64,000 nt of DNA from Halalkalibacter hemicellulosilyticusJCM 9152 (lineage in GTDB: Bacteria; Bacillota; Bacilli; Bacillales; Bacillaceae_D), in the NCBI RefSeq assembly GCF_000513115.1, contig NZ_BAUU01000010.1:62001-126000 (forward strand). Reading direction: 5' to 3'. This document shows, one piece after another, positions 55,484 to 63,166 of the stretch (position 1 is the stretch's first letter; each line of letters starts with the position of its first letter). Made by a program: the position numbers and the translations under genes. The notes under the pieces are model-generated. The model did not search any database, was not told the origin of the DNA, and saw nothing but the letters and a program-made list of their open reading frames with translations.

Positions 55484-56833
55484 ATGGCTAAAGTACAGTT
55501 TGACTATTCTAAAGCTTTAACGTTTTTTAATCAGCATGAAGTTGACTATTTGCAAGGTGCAGTAAAAGCAGCACATGAAGCCTTACATAATGGGACAGGT
55601 GCAGGAAACGATTATTTAGGTTGGATTAACCTACCAACAGATTATGATAAGGAAGAGTTTGCTCGTATTCAAAAAGCAGCAGAGAAAGTTAAGCAAGATT
55701 CAGATGTTCTACTTGTTATTGGAATTGGTGGCTCTTATTTAGGAGCTCGTGCAGCGATCGAAGCGTTACAACATTCGTTCTACAACATTCAAACAAAAGA
55801 AGAGCGTCAGACACCACAAGTATTCTTTGTCGGTCAAAATATTAGCTCCACATATATGAAGGATTTATTAGCACTCATTGAAGGTAAAGATGTTTCTGTC
55901 AATGTGATCTCAAAGTCAGGGACAACAACGGAGCCGGCTATTGCGTTCCGTATTTTCCGTGATTACTTAGAAAAAAAATACGGTGTAGAAGAAGCACGAA
56001 AACGAATTTATGCAACGACAGATAGCAAGAAGGGAGCTCTGAAAACGTTAGCGAACGAAGAAGGCTATGAATCATTTGTTGTTCCAGATGATGTAGGTGG
56101 TCGTTATTCCGTTCTAACAGCGGTTGGGTTACTTCCGATTGCCGTGAGTGGGCTAGATATTGAGAAAATGATGCAAGGTGCTGCTGATGCAAGTGCAGAT
56201 TTCAATAATCCGAACCTTGCTGAAAATGAGTCTTACCAATATGCGGCTGTTCGAAATGTATTGTATAATAAAGGAAAAACGATTGAGTTAATGGTTAACT
56301 ATGAACCATCTCTACATTTTGTTTCAGAATGGTGGAAGCAATTATACGGTGAGAGTGAAGGAAAAGATGGAAAAGGGATCTTCCCAGCTTCTGTTGATTT
56401 CTCAACAGATCTTCATTCAATGGGACAATATGTACAAGATGGTCGTCGGGATTTATTTGAAACGGTCATTTCGGTTGAAAAATCCCGTGAAGAAGTCGTG
56501 ATTGAAAAAGCAGACAGTGACTTAGATGGGTTGAATTACTTAGCAGGTCAAACGATGGACTTCGTAAACAAAAAAGCGTTTGAAGGCACGTTACTTGCTC
56601 ATACAGACGGGGGAGTTCCAAACCTAATTGTTAACGTACCTGAGTTAAATGAATATTATTTCGGTTACCTCGTGTACTTTTTTGAAAAAGCATGCGGAAT
56701 TAGTGGCTATTTACTTGGCGTTAATCCGTTCGACCAGCCAGGTGTAGAAGCGTACAAAAAGAACATGTTTGCTCTACTAGGTAAGCCTGGGTTTGAGAAG
56801 GAAAAGGCAGAGCTAGAAGCACGTTTAAAATAA
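55484..56833 (+). CDS. pgi: Glucose-6-phosphate isomerase
   Basis: A 449-residue enzyme of glycolysis interconverting glucose-6-P and fructose-6-P. Motifs: [20 protein letters not shown] (sugar phosphate loop), [52 protein letters not shown] with catalytic glutamate, and the C-terminal lysine region [17 protein letters not shown]. The length fits the short Bacillus form. Ribosome site ttgaggaggc. Confidence 0.97.
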   Translation: MAKVQFDYSKALTFFNQHEVDYLQGAVKAAHEALHNGTGAGNDYLGWINLPTDYDKEEFARIQKAAEKVKQDSDVLLVIGIGGSYLGARAAIEALQHSFYNIQTKEERQTPQVFFVGQNISSTYMKDLLALIEGKDVSVNVISKSGTTTEPAIAFRIFRDYLEKKYGVEEARKRIYATTDSKKGALKTLANEEGYESFVVPDDVGGRYSVLTAVGLLPIAVSGLDIEKMMQGAADASADFNNPNLAENESYQYAAVRNVLYNKGKTIELMVNYEPSLHFVSEWWKQLYGESEGKDGKGIFPASVDFSTDLHSMGQYVQDGRRDLFETVISVEKSREEVVIEKADSDLDGLNYLAGQTMDFVNKKAFEGTLLAHTDGGVPNLIVNVPELNEYYFGYLVYFFEKACGISGYLLGVNPFDQPGVEAYKKNMFALLGKPGFEKEKAELEARLK

Positions 56834-56839
56834 GTAAGG

Positions 56840-56872
56840 AAAGCTGTTAGGGACAAGCCCTAGCAGCTTTTA
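56840..56872 (+). terminator. Rho-independent terminator of pgi
   Basis: AAAGCTGTTAGGG pairs with CCCTAGCAGCTTTT around acaag. Confidence 0.88.
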
Positions 56873-56933
56873 ATGTATAAGTGTTCCCCGATTTTAGTCT
56901 CTCTGATGGACTACGGAGAGGTGGTCGCATGCG

Positions 56934-57066
56934 AGGCCACTGAAAAAGTAAAAATCAACTTTTTCAGTACCTTTGATTTGACTAGTAATGGCTTTACTCG
57001 TTGCTCGCCTGATACGAAAAACCCACTCGTATCAGGCTTTTCAAAATAGGCAACGGTTACGCACAT
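56934..57066. repeat. Family B repeat, best full copy B7
   Basis: 5' hairpin GGCCACTGAAAAAGT / ACTTTTTCAGTACC, body tttgatttgactagtaatgg ctttactcgttgctc, perfect inner hairpin GCCTGATACGA / TCGTATCAGGC (57007-57037) around aaaacccac, then ggcaacggttacgcacat. The body tracts ...ctcgttgc and gcaacggtta... pair, so the layout equals that of family A. Confidence 0.82.
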
Positions 57067-57074
57067 ATGCAGGG

Positions 57075-57285
57075 GGAAGGTCACGTGATATATGCGGATC
57101 CTCATGCCTCTATTTCTCCTTTATCTCATTTTTTTGTGTAGCTTCGGTTCCTCATGCCTCTATTTCGTTTATTATGGCTCCTTTTGACCTCATATAGCTC
57201 AAATAGCGGAATGAGGGTGACATTTTCTTCTCAGGAAGCGTCCTTTCTTTGATTTAAAGGAAGGAGGATTCCCTTTGTTTGTTGA
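57075..57285. repeat. Family C composite repeat, copy C2
   Basis: Two direct units (CCTCATGCCTCTATTTc at 57100 and 57150), one inverted unit AAATAGCGGAATGAGG at 57201-57216, and the shared tail ttcttctcaggaagcg ... aggaggattccctttg. About 120 bases match C1 at 33.7-33.85 kb. No gene is seen in 56873-57451 beyond repeats B7, C2 and A7. Confidence 0.65.
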
Positions 57286-57310
57286 TTGAACCTGTGCAAG
57301 TAGGTTCGCA

Positions 57311-57391
57311 AAAGCTGTCGCTCATGCTTAACCCTATTGTAACGGCTTAGCACGACGGGATAGGGAAAGGTTGCTACACAGCTTTTCTTAT
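57311..57391. repeat. Family A repeat, degenerate copy A7
   Basis: aagctgtcgctcatgcttaa, ccctattgtaacggcttagc, acgacgggatagggaaag and ttgctacacagcttttctta match family A with the inner hairpin deleted. Confidence 0.5.
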
Positions 57392-57451
57392 GTATTCTTA
57401 TTCCTTCATTGGACAGGATAATATTAACGAAGTTTGGAAGGGATGATTGAG

Positions 57452-57874
57452 ATGCTTGCGATTGAATCACCAGTTGAAGGCACACAAATAAAGTTAAAAG
57501 CATTAGAAGATAAGCTAAAACCATTAGGCTATTCGATCGGTGGGGGCTGGGAATATGATCATGGCTATTTTGATTATAAGATCGATGATGAGGGAGGGTA
57601 TACTTTTTTAAGAATACCTATTACTGCGATTGATGGGGAGCTTGATCAGCGCGGAGTTTCAGTCGAGCTTGGAAAGCCCTATCTTCTTAACCACCGCTAT
57701 CAACAAGATCTTGATGATAATCCAGATGTTTTTAATGGTCTTGTAACGATTAATTTGAACAGTGCGATCAATCAGTTTACCGAGCCGGTTGAAAAAGATG
57801 GTGACATTGACCCGAAATATTTTCCAGTAGCAAAGAGCTTAATAGATGAACTAGAAATGACGATTTTAACCTGA
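57452..57874 (+). CDS. yugN: YugN-like protein
   Basis: A 140-residue cytosolic protein with the YugN pattern: LKALEDKLKPLGYSIGGGWE, FDYKIDDEGGYTFLRIP and VELGKPYLLNHRYQQDLDDN. The ATG at 57452 is nine bases from aaggga; earlier in-frame ATG 57443 is too close. Function unknown; conserved next to pgi and yugO. Confidence 0.85.
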   Translation: MLAIESPVEGTQIKLKALEDKLKPLGYSIGGGWEYDHGYFDYKIDDEGGYTFLRIPITAIDGELDQRGVSVELGKPYLLNHRYQQDLDDNPDVFNGLVTINLNSAINQFTEPVEKDGDIDPKYFPVAKSLIDELEMTILT

Positions 57875-57879
57875 TTAAA

Positions 57880-57920
57880 AGAAGGATCCATACAAAAATT
57901 GTGTGGATCACTCCTTCCAT
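57880..57920. terminator. Hairpin between yugN and the KtrA-like gene
   Basis: AAGAAGGATCCATAC pairs with GTGTGGATCACTCCTTCC (two-base bulge). It can stop both converging genes. Confidence 0.65.
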
Positions 57921-57929
57921 AAATAATTG

Positions 57930-58586
57930 TCATAAGCCATGATCTTCAAATCTCTTTAGGTCATTTTTGTGACCGATTAAGATTAGGACATCATTTTTTA
58001 AGATGACGTCATGTGGATAAGGAGATACGTTTATATCCTCACCACGTTTAATAGCTAATATCGTACAGCCGTATTTTGCTCGAATATCAAGGTCGATGAT
58101 CGAACGGTCTGCTATTTTGTCTGTAGCAAAAAACTCAACAATGCTGTATTCGTCCGAAAGCTCGATATAGTCAATGACCTTTTCTGATGTTAAATGCTGC
58201 GCAATACGGATACCCATGTCATATTCAGGGTGAATGATTTGGTCAGCGCCAATCTTCTCTAAAACCTTATGATGATAATTATTTTGAGCTTTTACCCAAA
58301 CTTGAGGAACCTCTAATTCCTTCAATAATAACGTACATAAAATACTTGATTGAATGTTATCACCGATTGCTACGACTACATGCTCAAAGTTACGCACCCC
58401 GAGATTCTTTAATACTTTTTCATCGGTTGCATCTGCAATAACGGCATGGGTGGAAAAGCTCGTAAATTCATTCACTTTATCCTCATTTGTATCAATGGCT
58501 AGCACTTCATGTCCCATGCGGTATAGCTCTCTACAAACAGAGCTACCGAAACGGCCAAGTCCAATGACGGCAAATTGTTTTTTCAT
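57930..58586 (-). CDS. KtrA/KtrC-type RCK potassium-transport regulator
   Basis: A 218-residue cytosolic protein: RCK_N nucleotide domain (FAVIGLGRFGSSVCRELYRM, then EVLAIDTNEDKVNEF) and RCK_C domain from about residue 135. Such subunits gate Ktr potassium channels in response to ATP/ADP and c-di-AMP. No ktrB/ktrD gene is adjacent; the neighbour is the YugO channel. Start ATG at 58586 (MKKQFAVIGLG) follows agaggtgaatgta. Confidence 0.88.
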   Translation of the reverse strand: MKKQFAVIGLGRFGSSVCRELYRMGHEVLAIDTNEDKVNEFTSFSTHAVIADATDEKVLKNLGVRNFEHVVVAIGDNIQSSILCTLLLKELEVPQVWVKAQNNYHHKVLEKIGADQIIHPEYDMGIRIAQHLTSEKVIDYIELSDEYSIVEFFATDKIADRSIIDLDIRAKYGCTILAIKRGEDINVSPYPHDVILKNDVLILIGHKNDLKRFEDHGL

Positions 58587-58665
58587 TACATTCACCTCTA
58601 TTCGATCAAATTGTAAGAGATTAACTAAGGATTAATGTACTCTTTTATTTGTCGTCCGTCAACGG

Positions 58666-59676
58666 TTAGCTGATGATTTTTCGATAGGTCGTTTCATCGC
58701 AAATAATGTACAGCTTAGCATCGACAGGGATAGGGTCTTGAAGACGACGAACAATACTGAAATCCTCATGATCGGCAATTAACGTGGCCCCTCGCTTTTT
58801 TAATGCACAAAAGGCATCGTCGTATACACGCCAATCAAGTTGTTTACGAATTTCCCAAATATCATCACCTTGCTTACGGTGAAGAAGTTGCATAAATAAT
58901 TTAGTTGAGCCATTGTAAATAGCCGATTGAGCCATTAGGTCAGAAAAGACTTCATTTGATAAAATATATTCATCAATGTTGGCGTGTTTAAAATTTGGAA
59001 TATGCTTTTCATTTAATATTTCGGCAATGGTGTAAATGGGGTGATTGCGTTCGTTTGCAAAGCGTTCAATGGCGGAAGCAATCAATAACGTCCGGCCGTC
59101 CGATTCGACACTGTTATGAATCGGATCAGAGGCAAAAATACAAACAGATGTCGCATATAAAATATTGGCACGTTCGAGTGTTTCTCGCGAGGTAGGATCA
59201 CCTTGAATATAGCTGATACGAGGGTGGCTACAAGGTGCTTGTTGCTTTGTATCGATGATGACAATATCACTTTTATTGATAAGTAATAACTCTTCAATCG
59301 TCTTAAATGTTTTACTTGACCAACCGATGATAACAAAGTGTTTTTTTCCTTTGTAATCCAACTTTCCTTCCTCCTTCAACGTTTGATATGTACTAAAAGC
59401 ATCGACAATCTTCCCAATCATGACACCAATTAAAGCAATTCCACTAATATAGAGAAAAATCCCAAATGTTTGTCCTGCAACGGTTTTAGGAACATAATCA
59501 CCGAAACCAACCGTCGTGATGGTAGTCATCACCCACCAAAATCCAACAAAAGGATTTGGAAATGTTTCAGGTTCAATAGTATAAATAATAAAAGCACTTA
59601 TAACACAAAAGCCCCCCGTTGCGGCGAAAATAATCGATTGCCGAATTTGAATGACTTTCTTCATAAGCTCAAACAT
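58666..59676 (-). CDS. yugO: Potassium channel YugO
   Basis: A 336-residue two-helix potassium channel with a cytosolic RCK domain. Helix 1 is about 13-32, the pore loop has WWVMTTITTVGFGDYVPKTV with filter TVGFGD, helix 2 about 68-88. The RCK part starts KKHFVIIGWSSKTFKTIEEL. YugO is the channel behind electrical signalling in B. subtilis biofilms. Ribosome site gaggaggatagcgcg. Confidence 0.93.
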   Translation of the reverse strand: MFELMKKVIQIRQSIIFAATGGFCVISAFIIYTIEPETFPNPFVGFWWVMTTITTVGFGDYVPKTVAGQTFGIFLYISGIALIGVMIGKIVDAFSTYQTLKEEGKLDYKGKKHFVIIGWSSKTFKTIEELLLINKSDIVIIDTKQQAPCSHPRISYIQGDPTSRETLERANILYATSVCIFASDPIHNSVESDGRTLLIASAIERFANERNHPIYTIAEILNEKHIPNFKHANIDEYILSNEVFSDLMAQSAIYNGSTKLFMQLLHRKQGDDIWEIRKQLDWRVYDDAFCALKKRGATLIADHEDFSIVRRLQDPIPVDAKLYIICDETTYRKIIS

Positions 59677-59768
59677 CGCGCTATCCTCCTCTGTATTCCC
59701 TTGTCAGTATAGCCATCTTAGTAGCGGATCAATCATCTTTTTGTTAAGATAAATGGGGTGAGGAGGAG

Positions 59769-59930
59769 ATGCATTTGACGGCAATTATTTTTGCGCTAGC
59801 GATTTTTTGTGGTTGGTTTATTTTTGATTTTGTGAAGCATAAAAAAGTGACGATGGAAATGGTGATGAGCTCACTTGTCATTAGTGTGATAGCGGGTGTA
59901 GCCTGGTGGTTATTGGACTTTTTCTTCTAA
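59769..59930 (+). CDS. Small two-helix membrane protein
   Basis: A 53-residue frame (51 if the TTG at 59775 is used) with two strongly hydrophobic segments: TAIIFALAIFCGWFIFDFV and SSLVISVIAGVAWWLLDFFF, joined by a basic stretch KHKKVTMEM. A very strong ribosome site, ggggtgaggaggag, lies directly before; spacing favours the TTG start. Divergent from yugO, upstream of tRNA-Ala. Family not recognised. Confidence 0.65.
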   Translation: MHLTAIIFALAIFCGWFIFDFVKHKKVTMEMVMSSLVISVIAGVAWWLLDFFF

Positions 59931-59942
59931 ATGGAAAAAGGC

Positions 59943-59971
59943 TTGCATGGTGAGTCGGAACCTTTTATAAT
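59943..59971 (+). promoter_or_regulatory. Promoter of tRNA-Ala
   Basis: TTGCAT (59943-59948) and TATAAT (59966-59971) are 17 bases apart; the tRNA begins 23 bases after the -10 box. Confidence 0.75.
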
Positions 59972-59993
59972 TATTCTTGTCCACTATCATTTC

Positions 59994-60066
59994 GGGGCAT
60001 TAGCTCAGCTGGGAGAGCGCTTCGCTGGCAGCGAAGAGGTCAGCGGTTCGAGCCCGCTATGCTCCA
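59994..60066 (+). tRNA. tRNA-Ala (anticodon GGC)
   Basis: A complete cloverleaf: acceptor GGGGCAT / ATGCTCC, D arm GCTC...GAGC, anticodon stem CTTCG / CGAAG with loop CTGGCAG (anticodon GGC), T arm AGCGG-TTCGAGC-CCGCT. Discriminator base is A. The CCA end is not encoded (next bases TCTACCA). Confidence 0.96.
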
Positions 60067-60082
60067 TCTACCATTGATTAGT

Positions 60083-60127
60083 CACGACGCGGTGCTCGTT
60101 GGATATGCGAGGAGCCGTGTCGTTTTT
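60083..60127 (+). terminator. Terminator of tRNA-Ala
   Basis: CACGACGCGGTGCTCG pairs imperfectly with CGAGGAGCCGTGTCG, then six T residues. Confidence 0.8.
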
Positions 60128-60223
60128 TCATTCCTCGTTTTGTTCACAATCACTAGGATGTCGATTTATTTGTGAAATGTGAAAAAGCTACGTCACATTC
60201 GTTAAAATACAATTTGCGCCAAA

Positions 60224-60264
60224 ATGGACCATTTAACGTTTGTGAGCTTCGTTAAATGATCCAT
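60224..60264. repeat. 15-bp inverted repeat downstream of tRNA-Ala
   Basis: ATGGACCATTTAACG and CGTTAAATGATCCAT form a stem with one G-U pair and an 11-base loop. No T-run follows. It lies where the conserved yug cluster ends and the accessory module begins. Confidence 0.55.
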
Positions 60265-60380
60265 ACGGGTGGCTGGTGTTCTTCTCTACAGTGATAATTC
60301 GTATGCTGTGGTTCGCCCATTCAGTCAATTGACTATAAAGCTAGTCTGCATATCAACCTCTTTCTGCATCATAAACTATG

Positions 60381-60503
60381 CTAATTTTGACTCGATAATT
60401 CCTTGTCTAGATTTTCCAGACTTTTCATGGCTCCTTGTTTGTAAGTGTCTATTGATTCGCTTCCATCAAGTAAGACGCACAGATGATATACGGCTTGATT
60501 TAT
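60381..60503 (-). pseudogene. Possible gene remnant in the tRNA-PadR gap
   Basis: A 40-codon minus-strand stretch, INQAVYHLCVLLDGSESIDT then YKQGAMKSLENLDKELSSQN and stop, reads like coding sequence but is preceded by stops and has no start. No family is recognised. The rest of 60128-60607 shows only the 60224-60264 hairpin. Confidence 0.2.
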
Positions 60504-60607
60504 CTATTAAAAATAAACTTATTGGTTCATTTTCTTTGAAATTAGATTGAATGATGACCTATCCAATTACTCATGAAACCTATATATTAACGTTTTAAAA
60601 AAAACGC

Positions 60608-60637
60608 TTGACAGGTGACGCTATTCCGTATTACTAT
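60608..60637 (+). promoter_or_regulatory. Promoter of the padR-DUF1048 operon
   Basis: TTGACA at 60608-60613 and TACTAT at 60632-60637, 18 bases apart, about 75 bases before padR. Confidence 0.6.
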
Positions 60638-60654
60638 ATACTTGTAATAAGTAA
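60631..60654. promoter_or_regulatory. Candidate PadR operator
   Basis: An interrupted palindrome with outer arms TTACT / AGTAA and inner TAC / GTA around the centre. It covers the -10 box and the expected start of transcription, the place an autorepressing PadR protein would bind. Confidence 0.5.
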
Positions 60655-60710
60655 TACCGAATACCGGTGTTACAGAGTACTGAAAGAATATAGTAAACTA
60701 AAAATGGGTG

Positions 60711-61058
60711 ATGAATTTGGAAAATATCACAGAAATGCTTAAAGGGGTACTCGAGGGTTGTGTACTTGAAATCATCAGTCGTGGCGAAACTTACGGCTAT
60801 GAAATCACTCAGCAGTTGCGAGAACTTGGGTTCACTGATGTGGTTGAAGGCACAGTTTATACGATTACAATGCGGCTTGAGAAAAATAATCTAGTGGACA
60901 TCGAGAAAAAGCGATCTACTGTGGGACCGCCGAGAAAATTTTACACACTTAACGAAGCTGGTCAAAAGCAACTTGAAATTTTTTGGGTGAAATGGGAATT
61001 TGTCTCGAGCAAAATTAATGAACTGAAACAAATAAATTTAAAAGGAGAAGGAATATGA
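60711..61058 (+). CDS. PadR-family transcriptional repressor (LftR-like)
   Basis: A 115-residue PadR protein: [52 protein letters not shown] and [20 protein letters not shown] show the winged helix (residues 10-85) and a short C-terminal dimerisation helix. The start may be ATG 60711, GTG 60708 or TTG 60717; the ribosome site is poor. Its stop overlaps the first DUF1048 gene (ATGA). PadR beside DUF1048 matches lftR-lftS of Listeria monocytogenes, where LftR represses the LieAB exporter. Confidence 0.9.
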   Translation: MNLENITEMLKGVLEGCVLEIISRGETYGYEITQQLRELGFTDVVEGTVYTITMRLEKNNLVDIEKKRSTVGPPRKFYTLNEAGQKQLEIFWVKWEFVSSKINELKQINLKGEGI

Positions 61059-61387
61059 GTATTTTTGAAAAAATTATCGGAAGTCTAGATGACAAGCGGG
61101 AATGGAAGGCAATAGAGGCGCGTGCGAAGGCACTTTCAAGTGAGTACCGCAACGCTTATAAAGCGATGCAAAAATATCTCTGGAGCACTGGCGGCATGAT
61201 AGATTGGCAAGAAACGAAATTCGTTTTTAATCACATCATCGACCTTCTTGAAGCAGCCGAAGCCGATGGCAAGAGTGTTAAAGAGGTTACTGGCAACGAC
61301 GTAGCAGCCTTCTGTGATGAGCTCGTCATTGATACAAAATCGTGGATTGATAAGCAACGTCAAAAGCTTAACGATGCCATTAAATAA
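61055..61387 (+). CDS. DUF1048 protein, copy 1 (LftS-like)
   Basis: A 110-residue helical protein: [53 protein letters not shown] and [20 protein letters not shown] followed by AFCDELV. This is the DUF1048 pattern. It is coupled to padR by a 4-base overlap. Function unknown; cytosolic. Confidence 0.9.
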   Translation: MSIFEKIIGSLDDKREWKAIEARAKALSSEYRNAYKAMQKYLWSTGGMIDWQETKFVFNHIIDLLEAAEADGKSVKEVTGNDVAAFCDELVIDTKSWIDKQRQKLNDAIK

Positions 61388-61424
61388 TAGAACTTTGCTG
61401 AACAGCTTTAAGGAGGAGATTGTG

Positions 61425-61778
61425 ATGAACTTTTTCGAAAAAATAACCGGTAGCGATATGACGAAAGAAATGAAAAGCTTTCAAGCACGAGCAAAAGTCT
61501 TGCCTGCTGAATATCAAGCTGCTTGGGGAGAAATGACAAATAATCTTTGGATTCACGGAGATTTCACTGGTCGTAATCTGATGCCGATTCTTGACAGTGC
61601 GCTTGAACTGCTTGAAGTTGCATCTGCAGACGGTCAGAGCGTCGAAGAAGTACTGGGAGATGATATTGAGGGCTTCTGTGCAGCTCTTGTTGGTGACGAT
61701 GGCGCAAAAACGTATAGAGATAAATGGCGTGATCAACTCAACAAGAACGTAGCAAAAAAATTAGGAGGACTGAAATGA
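61425..61778 (+). CDS. DUF1048 protein, copy 2
   Basis: A 117-residue paralogue: MNFFEKITGSDMTKEMKSFQ, ARAKVLPAEYQAAWGEMTNN, LWIHGDFTGRN and LEVASADGQSVEEVLGDDIE followed by GFCAALVGDDG. It is the most divergent of the three and has a longer C-terminus. Strong own ribosome site (aaggaggagattgtg). Overlaps copy 3 by four bases. Confidence 0.88.
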   Translation: MNFFEKITGSDMTKEMKSFQARAKVLPAEYQAAWGEMTNNLWIHGDFTGRNLMPILDSALELLEVASADGQSVEEVLGDDIEGFCAALVGDDGAKTYRDKWRDQLNKNVAKKLGGLK

Positions 61779-62110
61779 GTATCAAAAAAAGTATCCAAAA
61801 AATTATCGATGGTAAAAAAGAATGGAGAGCCCATGTTTCGCGTGTCAAGGCACTCCCACAAGATTATCAAATTGTTTATAAAGAGATCCAAAAATATCTT
61901 TTTAAAATCGGTCCTGTTGAGCTAAACGAAGGTATTGGACTGCTCGTAGAAATTATTAGCTTCTTTGAAGAAGGTGCAGCTGCTGGGAAAGGTGTGCTTG
62001 AAGTCACAGGAACAGATGTTGCTGCATTCTGTGATGCACTTATTGAAGATTCAAACACTTACGCTGATCTCTATCAAAAATCCGTTAATCAAAAGATCGA
62101 TAAGCGATGA
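61775..62110 (+). CDS. DUF1048 protein, copy 3
   Basis: A 111-residue paralogue: MSIKKSIQKIIDGKKEWRAH, VSRVKALPQDYQIVYKEIQK, YLFKIGPVELNEG and FEEGAAAGKGVLEVTGTDVA followed by AFCDALIEDS. Closer to copy 1 than to copy 2. Translationally coupled to copy 2. Followed by a 294-base gap before the ABC genes. Confidence 0.9.
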   Translation: MSIKKSIQKIIDGKKEWRAHVSRVKALPQDYQIVYKEIQKYLFKIGPVELNEGIGLLVEIISFFEEGAAAGKGVLEVTGTDVAAFCDALIEDSNTYADLYQKSVNQKIDKR

Positions 62111-62132
62111 AAAAATAGAAGGAGCGTATTAC

Positions 62133-62273
62133 TTGACGGTAAAATCTTATCGAACGTTTCCTAGGTATTGCGCAAACCTCGCAAACTTAAAAGTATCGTT
62201 TCATTTGATTCGGTATTATGGAGCCGATTGGAATAAGTGTCTTAATAGGTTATATCGTCTAAATAGCACGTAA
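62133..62273 (+). CDS. Possible small protein between DUF1048 and ABC genes
   Basis: A 46-codon frame with TTG start eight bases after agaaggag: MTVKSYRTFPRYCANLANLK, VSFHLIRYYGADWNKC, LNRLYRLNST. Basic, one modestly hydrophobic stretch. No family recognised; it may equally be chance. Downstream, a perfect ATCAGT-CAG-ACTGAT palindrome (62332-62346) lies about 50 bases before the ATPase gene. Confidence 0.25.
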   Translation: MTVKSYRTFPRYCANLANLKVSFHLIRYYGADWNKCLNRLYRLNST

Positions 62274-62404
62274 ATGTACCACCTTCAATAGGTTGTTATT
62301 TTTTTTAAAACAGTACTAAGTGTTACAGAATATCAGTCAGACTGATTAGTAGGGTATAGATAATCTAGCGCCAAGTAGCGCTTTCTATAAGGAGGACAAA
62401 AAGT

Positions 62405-63166
62405 ATGAGTCATGCAACGATTACTGTAAAAGGGTTAAAAAAATCTTTTAAAAACAAGGAAGTTTTAAAGGGGGTGGACTTTGAGGTGCGACGTGGTTCC
62501 ATTTTTGCACTATTAGGCTCAAATGGAGCGGGCAAGACGACGATTGTCAATATCCTTTCGACGTTGATGCAGCCTGATGGCGGCGAAGTAGGAATTTGCG
62601 GCTTCGATGTCCAGCATCAATCTGAACAAGTTCGCCAGAATATCAGTCTGACAGGACAGTTCGCAGCATTAGATGGTATTCTCACTGGTCGGGAAAACTT
62701 GCTGATGATTGCCAAGTTGCGGGGAGTTTCCAATCCTGCTCAAGTCGCCGACAATTTGCTTGCGAAATTCAGTCTGATTGATGCGGCCAATCGCCGTGCA
62801 GACCAGTATTCCGGTGGGATGAAGCGACGGCTTGATCTCGCCATGAGTCTTATTGGGAAGCCAGCAGTCATTTTTCTCGACGAACCAACAACAGGTCTTG
62901 ACCCCGAAGCACGGATTGAAGTTTGGGATACCGTCAAGGAGCTGGCTGATGGAGGCACGACTATCTTGCTGACGACCCAGTACCTGGAGGAGGCCGAACA
63001 ATTGGCGGATCATATCGCCATTCTCCATGGTGGAAAAATCATTACGACCGGAACTCTTATTGAACTCAAGGAGATGTTCCCGTCAGCGAAAGTGGAGTAT
63101 ATCGAGAAGCAGCCGACATTGGAGGAAATTTTCCTCTCGATCATCGGCAAAAAGGAGGAGATGTAA
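62405..63166 (+). CDS. ABC exporter ATPase (DrrA/LieA-like)
   Basis: A 253-residue ATPase: Walker A LLGSNGAGKTTIVNIL, Q-loop SLTGQFAALDGILTGRENL, signature YSGGMKRRLDLAMSL, Walker B IFLDEPTTGLDPEARIEVWD, H-loop replaced by LLTTQYLEEAEQLADH (Gln in place of His, as in DrrA-type daunorubicin-resistance ATPases). Strong ribosome site ataaggagg. By eye GC content is clearly higher than in the DUF1048 genes, which suggests a different origin. Confidence 0.93.
   Translation: MSHATITVKGLKKSFKNKEVLKGVDFEVRRGSIFALLGSNGAGKTTIVNILSTLMQPDGGEVGICGFDVQHQSEQVRQNISLTGQFAALDGILTGRENLLMIAKLRGVSNPAQVADNLLAKFSLIDAANRRADQYSGGMKRRLDLAMSLIGKPAVIFLDEPTTGLDPEARIEVWDTVKELADGGTTILLTTQYLEEAEQLADHIAILHGGKIITTGTLIELKEMFPSAKVEYIEKQPTLEEIFLSIIGKKEEM

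Noticed and set aside
60269-60550. A 93-codon plus-strand frame after tRNA-Ala
   Set aside because: No ribosome site and unnatural composition (many Ser, Cys, Phe); the opposite strand looks more like a coding remnant.
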